A stretch of 64,000 nt of DNA from Duganella qianjiadongensis (GTDB lineage Bacteria; Pseudomonadota; Gammaproteobacteria; Burkholderiales; Burkholderiaceae_D). Numbering within the stretch: the first letter of the stretch is position 1; every line of letters begins with the position of its first letter. Positions 1-7,700 of this stretch are shown in pieces. The stretch spans positions 1-64,000 of the forward strand of contig NZ_WWCM01000006.1 in assembly GCF_009857915.1 (NCBI RefSeq), written 5' to 3'. The notes beneath the pieces are model-generated. The model did no database searches. It was not told the DNA's origin and saw only the letters and a list, made by a program, of their open reading frames with translations. A program made the position numbers and the translations under genes.

Positions 1-84
1 AGCCAGCAACTGGTCGATCAGTTCAACGGGAAACGGGTACTGCTTCTTGGTTTTTGGCTTCTTAGTGGTCATTACGTCGGTCAT
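1..84 (-). CDS. IS256-family transposase, N-terminal fragment at window edge
   Basis: Only the first 28 codons are in the window. They start at an ATG complementary to 82-84, preceded by a GAAAGGG purine-rich ribosome binding site. The residues (MTDVMTTKKPKTKK, then QYPFPVELIDQLLA) match, from memory, the lysine-rich start and 'P.ELIDQLL' segment of IS256-family DDE transposases. The gene runs off the left edge in frame, so nothing can be said about the catalytic domain. The identification is by N-terminal recognition only. Confidence 0.55.
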   Translation of the reverse strand, partial: MTDVMTTKKPKTKKQYPFPVELIDQLLA

Positions 85-127
85 GGAAAATCCCTTTCGG
101 TATTATTTCATGACCCCGGATTCACAC
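1..127 (-). mobile_element. End of an IS256-family insertion sequence (partial)
   Basis: The segment holds the 5' end of an IS256-type transposase gene plus its upstream end. The outer sequence, read on the minus strand, begins near GTGTGAATCCGGGGTCATG. The exact terminus cannot be fixed without the other end of the element. I place it near 127 because the reading frame of the neighbouring integrase-like gene loses its family-like continuation at that point. The rest of the element lies left of the window. Confidence 0.55.
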
Positions 128-370
128 AAAAATTCTGACAGGCTCAGCAACCTCGCAGCAACGCTTTAGCAAACGATGCACTTCGCATCGAATGATTCCG
201 CTAATTGCAGCGATTTGTGCATGTGGCTGACCAGCGAGATACATTCTAATAGCCTGAATACGATTGGTAACCAGTACCTTGTCTTCACCTGTAAAGCACT
301 CCACATCCACCGCGGGCCACTCAGCGATAGGTACGATTGAATCTCGCTTAGCAAATCGGGACCGGGCCAT
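122..370 (-). pseudogene. Truncated Mu/Tn7-type integrase (TnsB/TniA-like), N-terminal HTH only
   Basis: The product is 82 residues and looks like the N-terminal helix-turn-helix region of a large rve-type transposase. It has an acidic/aromatic lead-in (AEWPAVDVE), then a helix 'NRIQAIRMYLAGQPHAQIAA' and a second helix 'EVHRLLKRC'. Intact relatives (family knowledge) continue from RIF into a 'GFRAL.P' segment and a 500-residue DDE core. Here the frame reads RIF, then V and a stop, exactly where IS256 sequence begins. I infer the gene was cut by IS insertion. Its ATG overlaps the stop of the upstream gene (TAATG), so the two were translationally coupled. It is presumably non-functional. Confidence 0.5.
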
Positions 371-1029
371 TATTGCTCTCCAAAACGGATCACACTATTA
401 CGTGTAAGTGGCTCGCTAGCAGTATTGAAAAATGCCGTGCCGCTTTGCAGCATTGATGCGACTAGACCGAGTATCTTCGCTTTGTCGATATCTGGCAGTG
501 CTAAAAGTTCCCCCAGGGACCAACTGCGCGACCTCGATACTGCGGCAGCGAGCACATCTACTTCGCCAAATAAATGTGAATTTCGGACTCGGTTAATCGC
601 TGCACATAAGAAGATCCAGTTATCAATGAGAATGCGCTGGTCGTAGAGCCACTCATCAGTAATAATTCTTATGCCGTCTTTTTCAGCAACATCTTGAAAC
701 TTAGATCGACGAGGTTTGGAACCGCGCAGTCTGACCGTATAGTATTTTGTGATCGCTCCGGCGAGGTCTTCGGAACAGAGTTGTGGTACTAACGTATCTA
801 GATTGTCGGGATTCTCATCGGTACCACAGGGCGAGTAGGATCGAACTTGCTGGTTCGCCTCAAGTGTTATCGCCAGCAAATATAAGGGCTCACCCGATAA
901 GACGAATCTGCAATTATTCTTCGGCGATCGCATGTACCAGAGATCCACCTTCTTCCCAACAAGCTCTCGTATAGCGAGTGGAGATGGCGTCGCCCCCTCA
1001 ACGGATTCAAATGCCCGAACTCGTTGCAT
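370..1029 (-). CDS. Putative TnsA-like protein of a Tn7-type transposon remnant
   Basis: A 219-residue protein encoded immediately upstream of, and coupled to, the truncated integrase. This is the position of tnsA relative to tnsB in Tn7-like elements. The central part (LEANQQVRSYSP) and the C-terminal half (GIRIITDEWL, then NWIFLCAAINRVR) resemble the E...V..Y and 'T-D-E...N...L' segments of TnsA-fold proteins. A clear D...(Q/E)xK nuclease motif is not visible, so an active endonuclease is not demonstrated. The ribosome binding site is AAGGAGGATG just before the ATG at 1029. Codon use and base composition are more AT-rich than the chromosome to the right, consistent with transfer. The alternative is an unrelated accessory transposon gene. 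Confidence 0.4.
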   Translation of the reverse strand: MQRVRAFESVEGATPSPLAIRELVGKKVDLWYMRSPKNNCRFVLSGEPLYLLAITLEANQQVRSYSPCGTDENPDNLDTLVPQLCSEDLAGAITKYYTVRLRGSKPRRSKFQDVAEKDGIRIITDEWLYDQRILIDNWIFLCAAINRVRNSHLFGEVDVLAAAVSRSRSWSLGELLALPDIDKAKILGLVASMLQSGTAFFNTASEPLTRNSVIRFGEQ

Positions 1030-1482
1030 ACATCCTCCTTCAAGCTCATTAATTCCTTAGTGTGCTCTCGTGTGCCGAGGAGTTTGCGATTTCGTAATAA
1101 TCTCGCCACCGCGCCCTATTTCTGTAGATGGGAAAAACAGCATTACGTAATGTACTTCTGTAAATATCTGCTTCCCCCTATCACCTTAATTTAGCAGGCA
1201 CAAACGAGCTTTAAAGTGGTTTTTAAATTTAGGGGTACTCTACAAGCTGGAAGTGTTGCTTACGATAGACATCACCCTGCTGTGTCTAAAGCTTTAGTTT
1301 GAATATGCGTTCTTACCGCAAGGGTCCTAATTTATGAGGCATACTCCTCTGGACGTCTGATTTCGAATCAAGGTAAAACATACGACAGTCGTTCCATGGA
1401 AATGACAGTTTCAGAGTGAAAGCGTTATGACTCGGGTTCTGGTATACGTCTAAACATTTGCCTTTAGACGCTCCTTTTCCCT
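1030..1482. other. Gene-free AT-rich stretch, possible transposon end
   Basis: About 450 bp with no convincing reading frame, clearly more AT-rich than the flanking katE. It contains a perfect 12-bp palindrome (CATTACGTAATG, 1141-1152) upstream of the TnsA-like gene and an 8-bp inverted repeat at 1447-1470. Two similar 10-mers, TTCTGTAGAT (1120-1129) and TTCTGTAAAT (1156-1165), lie 36 bp apart. The far end of the Tn7-like element probably lies somewhere here, but I could not identify a terminus or a clear array of transposase sites. Confidence 0.5.
1447..1470. repeat. Inverted repeat downstream of katE
   Basis: CGTCTAAA and TTTAGACG form a perfect 8-bp stem around an 8-base loop, 13 bases past the katE stop codon. 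The position suits a transcription terminator, but the stem is AT-rich and no U-tract follows on the minus strand. A protein-binding site is equally possible. Confidence 0.35.
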
Positions 1483-3861
1483 TCATTGTTCTCGAATGTA
1501 AATACGCGGGCTGGCCAGTAAGCTAATAAATGTGGAAAGCCCCTCTTCGAACGCATCAGCCTCGGCAAGCACCATATCTCTTGGTGCAAGCTGATTTGCA
1601 GTGGAAAAACTGAGCGTTTGAAGAACGGCCCGCGCACTGCCGGCAGCGTAAATCGGCTTGCAGTGCCTATACTGATCTTGCATAAACTCGAACAGTTTCC
1701 CCAAATTGTCGCGAATATCCGGCTGCAGGCCATCCGGCAGAATGACGCCGTCGAAATAGACCGCTGGCCCCGCTTCAAAGGAAATCTCGGCATCCAGCGG
1801 CTGCCCTTGGGCGCCCAGGTAGCGCCCCAGCCGCACTGCTACCAGCCGCGGATTGGCGCCTTCTGCCCGCAGTCGGCCATACGCCAATGCAACTGCCTCG
1901 CTATCCACGCCATTGCCTATGAGTATGGCGACTTTACGCGCCAGCACCCCGCTGCTTCCTGGTCTTGCCGTCAGCGACAAAGCCGGTGAAGCCGGATAGA
2001 CTGGTGTTTCCGTTAAGCCAGCTACGGGCGATGGCGGTGGCACAGCCATACCCAGTCCATCTGCGATCGCCGCAGCCAGCGCTGGATCTACATTGGATAG
2101 ATTGGCCAGCACGCGAGTGCGTACGGCTGGTATCTGCACTTTGCTCAATTCGAAGCGGAAAGCGTCGATGATGTGGCGTTGCTCGTCCGCAGTCTGGCTA
2201 TCGTAAAACAGTCTGGCCTGCGCATAGTGTTCTGCAAACTGTTCGGGTTTGCTACGCAACTTGTCGCCACTGACGTTCTCGGCAAACGATGCATAGCCCT
2301 GATGACCCGCCTGATATGGACAGCCACCGCCCAGCGAGTTCGGCTCGTAGCTGACCCGTCCCCGATGGATGGCCTGCCGGTGCATACCGTCACGCTGGTT
2401 GTTATGCACCTGACTGACCGGGCTGTTAATGGGAATCTCGTGGAAATTGGGCCCGCCCAAACGCGATATCTGCGTATCGATGTAAGAATGTATGCGTCCT
2501 TGCAGCAAAGGATCGTTACTGAAATCGATGCCGGGAATGATATGCGCTGCGCAGAAGGCCACCTGTTCCGTTTCTGCGAAAAAATTGTCCGGGTTTCTAT
2601 GCAGTGTCATGCGGCCGACCGGGCGTACAGGCACCATCTCCTCCGGTATCAGCTTGGTTGCGTCGAGCACGTCGAAGCCCCAGCTTTCGGCCTGCGCTTC
2701 GGTGAACAGTTGCAGGCCCAGCTCCCATTGGGGATAAGCGCCCTGCTCTATGGCTTCCCATAAATCGCGCCGATGAAAGTCGGGGTCCGCTCCCATCAGC
2801 TTTGCCGCTTCATCCCAGACCAGCGAGTGGGTGCCGGCCATGGGATTCCAGTGAAATTTGCAGAACATCGCATCACCCGCACGGTTAATCAGGCGGAAGG
2901 TGTGCACGCCGAAGCCTTGCATGGTGCGGTAGCTGCGCGGGATGGCGCGATCCGACATCTGCCAGAGCAGCATGTGGGTTGATTCGGGCATCAGGGAAAC
3001 GAAATCCCAGTAGGTGTCATGTGCGCTCGATGCCTGAGGCATGGCGTGATGCGGCTCGGGCTTGAGCGCGTGCACCAGATCGGGAAATTTGATCGCGTCC
3101 TGAATGAAGAACACCGGCATATTGTTGCCGACCAGGTCCCAGTTGCCATCATCGGTGTAGAACTTGACGGCGAAGCCGCGTACGTCGCGCGCGGTATCGG
3201 CCGAACCGCGCTCGCCGGCCACAGTGGAAAAGCGGGCAAATACGGGGGTAATCTTGCCTGCACTGCGGAACGGAGCGGCGATAGTAAATTCGCTCAGGTC
3301 ATCGTACGCTTCGAAAAATCCGTGAGCTGCCGAGCCGCGGGCATGCACTACGCGTTCGGGGATGCGCTCATGGTCGAAATGGGTGATTTTCTCGCGTAGC
3401 AAAAAATCTTCCAGCAGTGTGGGGCCACGGATGCCCGCTTTCAGGCTATTCTGGTTGTCGCCTATGGGCACGCCCTGATTGCTGCTTAGCCGCTGTTCGG
3501 CGCTATCCGACCGCACGCGGTCTAGCGGCGCGTTGTTGCGATTGATCCCGTTTGCCGGTGTGGCGCCCAGTTTGGTCGACGTCGCCGGCTCGGTGGCGCT
3601 GCTGGCGGTGGCCAGCACCTCGTCAGGTATGTGCATTTCACCGGTCTGCGGATGCCGGCCCGCCTCGCCATATTCGCCCGGTTTGTTGCTATTTGCCGGG
3701 CGCTGGGCAGCCAGAGTCTGGCTAGCCGAGACTTTCCGCAAAAGCAATTGTTCCTGCGGACTGGCGTTTCCGCTATGTTCTGGCAGTTCGCCGGTGGATG
3801 GGCCGGAAATGCTGCTTAACGCAGTACCGGCGCCTACGGAATTGTCACTCGTAGTAGTCAT
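1483..3861 (-). CDS. katE: Large-subunit catalase (HPII/KatE type)
   Basis: Heme catalase of 792 residues that breaks down hydrogen peroxide in the cytoplasm. The catalase core carries the distal histidine in [12 protein letters not shown] (about residue 173), the asparagine in GNNMPVFF (about 246) and the proximal heme-ligand tyrosine in [11 protein letters not shown] (about 460). A C-terminal flavodoxin/DJ-1-like domain (about 645-790, from [12 protein letters not shown]) marks the large clade-2 type. The N-terminal extension of about 100 residues is low complexity. I chose the ATG at 3861 because AGGGAG lies six bases upstream; a longer frame to 4014 has no such site. Where E. coli HPII has the histidine that cross-links to the proximal tyrosine, this protein appears to have a cysteine (FCAAH). 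The gene is divergent from rlhA. Confidence 0.93.
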   Translation of the reverse strand: MTTTSDNSVGAGTALSSISGPSTGELPEHSGNASPQEQLLLRKVSASQTLAAQRPANSNKPGEYGEAGRHPQTGEMHIPDEVLATASSATEPATSTKLGATPANGINRNNAPLDRVRSDSAEQRLSSNQGVPIGDNQNSLKAGIRGPTLLEDFLLREKITHFDHERIPERVVHARGSAAHGFFEAYDDLSEFTIAAPFRSAGKITPVFARFSTVAGERGSADTARDVRGFAVKFYTDDGNWDLVGNNMPVFFIQDAIKFPDLVHALKPEPHHAMPQASSAHDTYWDFVSLMPESTHMLLWQMSDRAIPRSYRTMQGFGVHTFRLINRAGDAMFCKFHWNPMAGTHSLVWDEAAKLMGADPDFHRRDLWEAIEQGAYPQWELGLQLFTEAQAESWGFDVLDATKLIPEEMVPVRPVGRMTLHRNPDNFFAETEQVAFCAAHIIPGIDFSNDPLLQGRIHSYIDTQISRLGGPNFHEIPINSPVSQVHNNQRDGMHRQAIHRGRVSYEPNSLGGGCPYQAGHQGYASFAENVSGDKLRSKPEQFAEHYAQARLFYDSQTADEQRHIIDAFRFELSKVQIPAVRTRVLANLSNVDPALAAAIADGLGMAVPPPSPVAGLTETPVYPASPALSLTARPGSSGVLARKVAILIGNGVDSEAVALAYGRLRAEGANPRLVAVRLGRYLGAQGQPLDAEISFEAGPAVYFDGVILPDGLQPDIRDNLGKLFEFMQDQYRHCKPIYAAGSARAVLQTLSFSTANQLAPRDMVLAEADAFEEGLSTFISLLASPRIYIREQ

Positions 3862-4023
3862 AGTCTCTCCCTGCGCAGATCTGGCTGAAGAATGATTTTT
3901 CTTTAATAGTGTGCGCCTGTGCAGCAGACGTATCTTGCTGGGTGTGGCCGCTGCATGAAATAGGACGGCAGGCATGAAAAGTGTAGGCCTGCAGGCCGCC
4001 GGTAGTGCAGCCACGCTGCAGCG

Positions 4024-4052
4024 CTGACGGAAGTCCTTGATTTCGTTATAAT
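4024..4052 (+). promoter_or_regulatory. Probable sigma-70 promoter of rlhA
   Basis: CTGACG (4024-4029) and a perfect TATAAT (4047-4052) are separated by 17 bp. Transcription would begin near 4059. The leader is about 22 bases and carries the strong AGGAAGGA ribosome binding site at 4066-4073 ahead of the ATG at 4082. Confidence 0.65.
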
Positions 4053-4081
4053 TCCGCCCTTACCTAGGAAGGAACCTCGCC

Positions 4082-6052
4082 ATGTCTCTACTGGCCCATC
4101 AGCTCGAACTTTTGTCACCCGCCAAAACCGCCGAAATAGGCCGCGAAGCCATTCTGCACGGTGCGGATGCGGTCTACATCGGTGGTCCGGCATTTGGCGC
4201 GCGCCATAATGCCAGCAATACTATCGAGGAAATTTCGGCGCTGGTGCAGTTTGCTCACCGCTACCGTTCGCGCATTTTTGTCACGCTCAATACCATTCTG
4301 CATGACGCCGAACTGGAAGCTGCACGCAAACAGATCTGGCAACTGTACGAAGCGGGTGTAGACGCGCTGATCGTGCAGGATATGGGCCTGCTGGAGATGG
4401 ACCTGCCGCCTATCCAGCTGCATGCCAGCACGCAGTGCGATATCCGCACCGTGGAAAAGGCGAAATTCCTTGGCGACGTGGGCTTTTCCCAGCTGGTGCT
4501 GGCACGCGAGCTGACGGTCGAGCAGATCCGCCAGATCCATGCGGCAGTCGATACCCCGCTTGAATATTTTGTCCACGGCGCACTGTGCGTGGCCTTCTCG
4601 GGCCAGTGCTATATCTCGCATGCCGATACGGGCCGTAGCGCCAATCGCGGCGACTGTTCGCAGGCCTGCCGCCTGCCCTACACGCTGAGTGACAGCAAGG
4701 GCCGCGTGGTGGCCTACGAAAAGCACCTGCTGTCGATGAAGGATAATGATCAGAGCCGCAATCTGGAGGCACTGGTCGATGCCGGCATCCGCTCTTTCAA
4801 GATCGAAGGCCGCTACAAGGACATGGGCTATGTGAAAAACATCACAGCCAACTACCGTTTGCTGCTCGACGAGTTGCTGGAGCGCCGTCCCGAGTTCAGC
4901 CGTGCCGCCAGCGGCCATACCGAGATTCTGTTCACGCCCGATATCGATAAGAATTTCCACCGTGGCCATACGGACTATTTCGCCAATGGCAGGCAGGATG
5001 ATATCGGCGCCTTCGATACACCGAAATACGTCGGCGTGGAACTGGGCACGGTAACCAAGCTGGGTACCGATCATTTCGATATGCTGAGCAATGCGGCGAT
5101 GGCCAATGGCGATGGTCTGAACTATATGCACAAGCGCGAGACCCTGGGCATACAGGCCAATGTGGTGAAGAAGCTGGGCGAGAACGACGACGGTCAATTG
5201 TGGCGCGTCTACACCAACGAGGCGATCAGCGCCCTGCCCGGTCTCAAGGTAGGCTTGTCGATCAACCGTAACCGTGACCACCAGTGGGAAGCGGCACTGA
5301 ACAAGAAGTCGTCTGAACGTAAAGTGGGCCTGCATCTGACGCTAAGCGAGCAGGCCGGCGGACTGACGCTGGCGTTGCGGGATGAAGATGGCCTGTGCAG
5401 TGCGACTGCGGCCCAGCTCGAACTGCAGCCGGCGCAGAATGGGGAACAGGCCGACGCATCGCTGCGCGCTAGCCTTGGCAAGCTCGGGAACACCATGTTT
5501 GCAGCGCAGAGCATCGAACTGCAACTGTCGCAGCCGTGGTTTGTGCCATCTGCAGCGATCAACGCCTTGCGGCGCGAAGCGATCGAGGCGCATGAAGCCT
5601 TGCGACTGGCTGCGTGGGACCGCCCGCAGCGCAAGGCAGCAGCCGAACCGCCTGCAGTGTATCCGGACACCCAGCTCAGCTATCTGGCCAATGTCTACAA
5701 TGAGAAAGCCCGCGCCTTCTATCACAAACACGGTGTTCAGCTGATCGCTGCGGCGTACGAGTCCCATGAAGAAGCCGGCGAAGTGCCGCTGATGATCACC
5801 AAGCACTGCCTGCGTTTTTCGTTCAATCTTTGCCCTAAACAGGCCAAGGGCGTACAAGGTGTGCAGGGTCAGGTCCGCGCCGAGCCGATGACACTGGTGA
5901 GCGGCGACGAAACCTATACGCTGCGGTTCGATTGCAAATCATGTGAGATGCATGTGGTCGGTGCCATGAAGCCTGGCATACTGAAGTCGGCGCCGCCGTC
6001 GAATATTCCGTATAGCCCGATTACCTTCCATCGTCAGCGTCCGGCTGGCTGA
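4082..6052 (+). CDS. rlhA: U32-family 23S rRNA 5-hydroxycytidine C2501 synthase
   Basis: A 656-residue member of the U32 'peptidase' family; E. coli RlhA (YdcP) is close to this length. RlhA hydroxylates C2501 of 23S rRNA using prephenate-linked chemistry (family knowledge). The N-terminal TIM-barrel part begins ELLSPAKTAEIGREAI. The family signature region reads FVHGALCVAFSGQCYIS (about residues 163-179), followed by cysteines in GDCSQACRLPY. C-terminal cysteines in NLCPKQ and FDCKSCEM fit an iron-sulfur site. The SD is AAGGAA and there is a clear promoter. It is monocistronic and closed by a strong terminator. TrhP/YegQ-type U32 proteins are shorter (about 450 residues), so RlhA is preferred. 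Confidence 0.88.
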   Translation: MSLLAHQLELLSPAKTAEIGREAILHGADAVYIGGPAFGARHNASNTIEEISALVQFAHRYRSRIFVTLNTILHDAELEAARKQIWQLYEAGVDALIVQDMGLLEMDLPPIQLHASTQCDIRTVEKAKFLGDVGFSQLVLARELTVEQIRQIHAAVDTPLEYFVHGALCVAFSGQCYISHADTGRSANRGDCSQACRLPYTLSDSKGRVVAYEKHLLSMKDNDQSRNLEALVDAGIRSFKIEGRYKDMGYVKNITANYRLLLDELLERRPEFSRAASGHTEILFTPDIDKNFHRGHTDYFANGRQDDIGAFDTPKYVGVELGTVTKLGTDHFDMLSNAAMANGDGLNYMHKRETLGIQANVVKKLGENDDGQLWRVYTNEAISALPGLKVGLSINRNRDHQWEAALNKKSSERKVGLHLTLSEQAGGLTLALRDEDGLCSATAAQLELQPAQNGEQADASLRASLGKLGNTMFAAQSIELQLSQPWFVPSAAINALRREAIEAHEALRLAAWDRPQRKAAAEPPAVYPDTQLSYLANVYNEKARAFYHKHGVQLIAAAYESHEEAGEVPLMITKHCLRFSFNLCPKQAKGVQGVQGQVRAEPMTLVSGDETYTLRFDCKSCEMHVVGAMKPGILKSAPPSNIPYSPITFHRQRPAG

Positions 6053-6056
6053 TATG

Positions 6057-6084
6057 AAAAACGGCACCGCGGTGCCGTTTTTTT
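6057..6084 (+). terminator. Rho-independent terminator after rlhA
   Basis: A near-perfect palindrome (AAAAACGGCACC, then GC, then GGTGCCGTTTTT) starts four bases after the stop codon and runs into a T-run ending at about 6084. A-rich and T-rich arms flank the stem, so it could also work for transcripts arriving from the right on the minus strand. Confidence 0.92.
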
Positions 6085-6120
6085 CTGTCCGGGCATAGTG
6101 CCCCGAATATGCCGCAGTGA

Positions 6121-6504
6121 TTAACGCATCATGTCGGCTTTGACGAAGTACTTGCGGGCATATTTGAGCAGCTGGCCATCGCTAGGATGGTCGGCGCTTT
6201 CCACGCTCATGACGCACTCGGCAACAGCCGGATGCTGGCGCAGCATGTATTTCATCAGTTCCAGTTTTTCATGGCCGGGACCGACGATCAGAATCTCGGT
6301 GCTACCGCTCAGGGCTTTAGCCACATCATCAAAATACTGCTTGTTTTCCGGTGCGCGGCCCACGCCGGTGGAGCCCGATTTACCGTGCAGATGCGGGTGC
6401 TTCGAGTGAGTTTTGATGACTTCGCTGTCGGCGGCTTCAGCATTGAAATGGATAACGTGTGCTTCGGTATGATCGATCCACGCGACAACATGATTGAAAG
6501 ACAT
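6121..6504 (-). CDS. Small conserved 'translational machinery' family protein
   Basis: A 127-residue protein of the family usually annotated 'translational machinery protein', with a fold related to domains of eRF1/Pelota (family recollection). Visible conserved parts are NHVVAWIDHTEAHVIHF at the start, then THSKHPHLHGKSG, then EILIVGPGHEKLELMKY and a C-terminal LLKYARKYF. The ATG at 6504 has GGAG seven bases upstream; in-frame ATGs further up lack this. It is cytoplasmic and monocistronic, possibly sharing the bidirectional terminator at 6057-6084. The actual function of the family is not known to me. Confidence 0.75.
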   Translation of the reverse strand: MSFNHVVAWIDHTEAHVIHFNAEAADSEVIKTHSKHPHLHGKSGSTGVGRAPENKQYFDDVAKALSGSTEILIVGPGHEKLELMKYMLRQHPAVAECVMSVESADHPSDGQLLKYARKYFVKADMMR

Positions 6505-6689
6505 AAACGACTCCATAGTAGATAAACGTGGTGCCTGTAAGTCGCCGCAAAGCACCTGCGTTTTGATTTTTTCTTGTGGCAACGATTAGAGTCTAGTGAA
6601 GTTATTCCGCAGAATCTTTGATGTATATCAATCAGTCGCGTGACAGTTCTGCTTGCATAGCCAGGCCATTTTTCCGCCGAAACACGCCT

Positions 6690-7700
6690 TCAATGCCGGC
6701 TTTGCGCAGTTTCTTCCTGCGCCTGTTGCGCGCTCCAGTCGGCCCGTATCCGCATTAGTTCGGGTAAGGATTGTTCGAAAGCTAGGATCATATTCGGATC
6801 GAAATGCTGTCCCTTTCCTGCCCGTATGTAGTCGCAGGTGTCCGCCAGGCTCCAAGGCTTTTTATATGGCCGCTGCATGGTCAGGGCATCGAATACATCG
6901 GCTACTGCGACCAGCCGTGCGGCTTCCGGTATATCCTCGCCCGCTAGTCCGTGCGGATAGCCGCCACCATCCCAGCGTTCGTGGTGGCTCAGGGCCACGT
7001 CGCGCGCCATGGCAAAGATTTCCCCGTTGCCGCTCTGTAGGATCTGGGCGCCAATTTCGGTATGCCGTTTCATCAGCACCCATTCGTCCGGCGTGAGCGC
7101 CCGTGGCGCTTTCAGGATAGCACTGGGCACGCCGATCTTGCCCGTGTCGTGCAGCGGCGCCGCCAGTTCGAGCTGGTCGATGCGCTCTTGCGACCAGCCG
7201 AGTGCGCGTGCCAGCGTGCAGGCATAGGCGGCCATACGCCAGATGTGGGCACCCGTATCGTTATCGTTGTAATGCCCTGCTTCGCCCAGCATGTACACGG
7301 CCTCGCGCCGTGCGCGTGTGACGTCGTTGAGATGCACCAGCGAAAGATGGGTAGCGACCCGGCGCAGCAGGATGGGTACCGAAATCGGCTTCTGCACATA
7401 GTCCACGGCGCCGGCGTCGAAGCCGCGGGCTTCGTCTTCGGTGGCGGTCATGGCGGTCAGAAAAATAACGGGGATATGGCTGACGCGTGCATCGGCCTTG
7501 AGGCGGCGGCAGACCTCGTATCCGTCTAGTCCGGGCATCATAATGTCGAGCAGGATCAGATCCGGCTGGATGCGGCTGGCCAGTTCCAGCCCCTTGGCGC
7601 CATTGTTGGCGAACACCAGGCGGTATTTGTCACGCATCACCTGCAGCAACAGGTTGAGGTTATTCGGTTCGTCGTCAATGGCGAGTATGATTTTCTGCAT
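6690..7700 (-). CDS. Response regulator with HD-GYP c-di-GMP phosphodiesterase domain
   Basis: A 336-residue RpfG-type regulator. Residues 1-120 form a receiver (DDE at 9-11, acceptor aspartate in LILLDIMMPGLDGYE, lysine in YVQKP). Residues about 145-330 form an HD-GYP domain with HDTGKIGVP and HHERWDGGGYP, so the metal-binding HD and GYP residues are present. The predicted role is phosphorylation-controlled hydrolysis of cyclic di-GMP. Its ATG overlaps the stop of the upstream hybrid kinase gene (TGATG), so the kinase and regulator are made together and are very likely cognate. Confidence 0.93.
   Translation of the reverse strand: MQKIILAIDDEPNNLNLLLQVMRDKYRLVFANNGAKGLELASRIQPDLILLDIMMPGLDGYEVCRRLKADARVSHIPVIFLTAMTATEDEARGFDAGAVDYVQKPISVPILLRRVATHLSLVHLNDVTRARREAVYMLGEAGHYNDNDTGAHIWRMAAYACTLARALGWSQERIDQLELAAPLHDTGKIGVPSAILKAPRALTPDEWVLMKRHTEIGAQILQSGNGEIFAMARDVALSHHERWDGGGYPHGLAGEDIPEAARLVAVADVFDALTMQRPYKKPWSLADTCDYIRAGKGQHFDPNMILAFEQSLPELMRIRADWSAQQAQEETAQSRH

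Noticed and set aside
1030-1482. A tRNA gene or attachment site
   Set aside because: No cloverleaf or GTTCRANNC-type T-loop arrangement was found; GATTTCGAATC at about 1358-1368 is only a local near-palindrome.
3862-4014. N-terminal extension of katE to 4014
   Set aside because: The extra 51 residues are not catalase-like and would run over the divergent promoter region; the ATG at 3861 has a good ribosome binding site.
4115-5335. A 406-codon open frame on the minus strand
   Set aside because: It lies wholly inside rlhA, which has a promoter, ribosome binding site and family motifs; the antisense frame reflects GC-rich codon bias.
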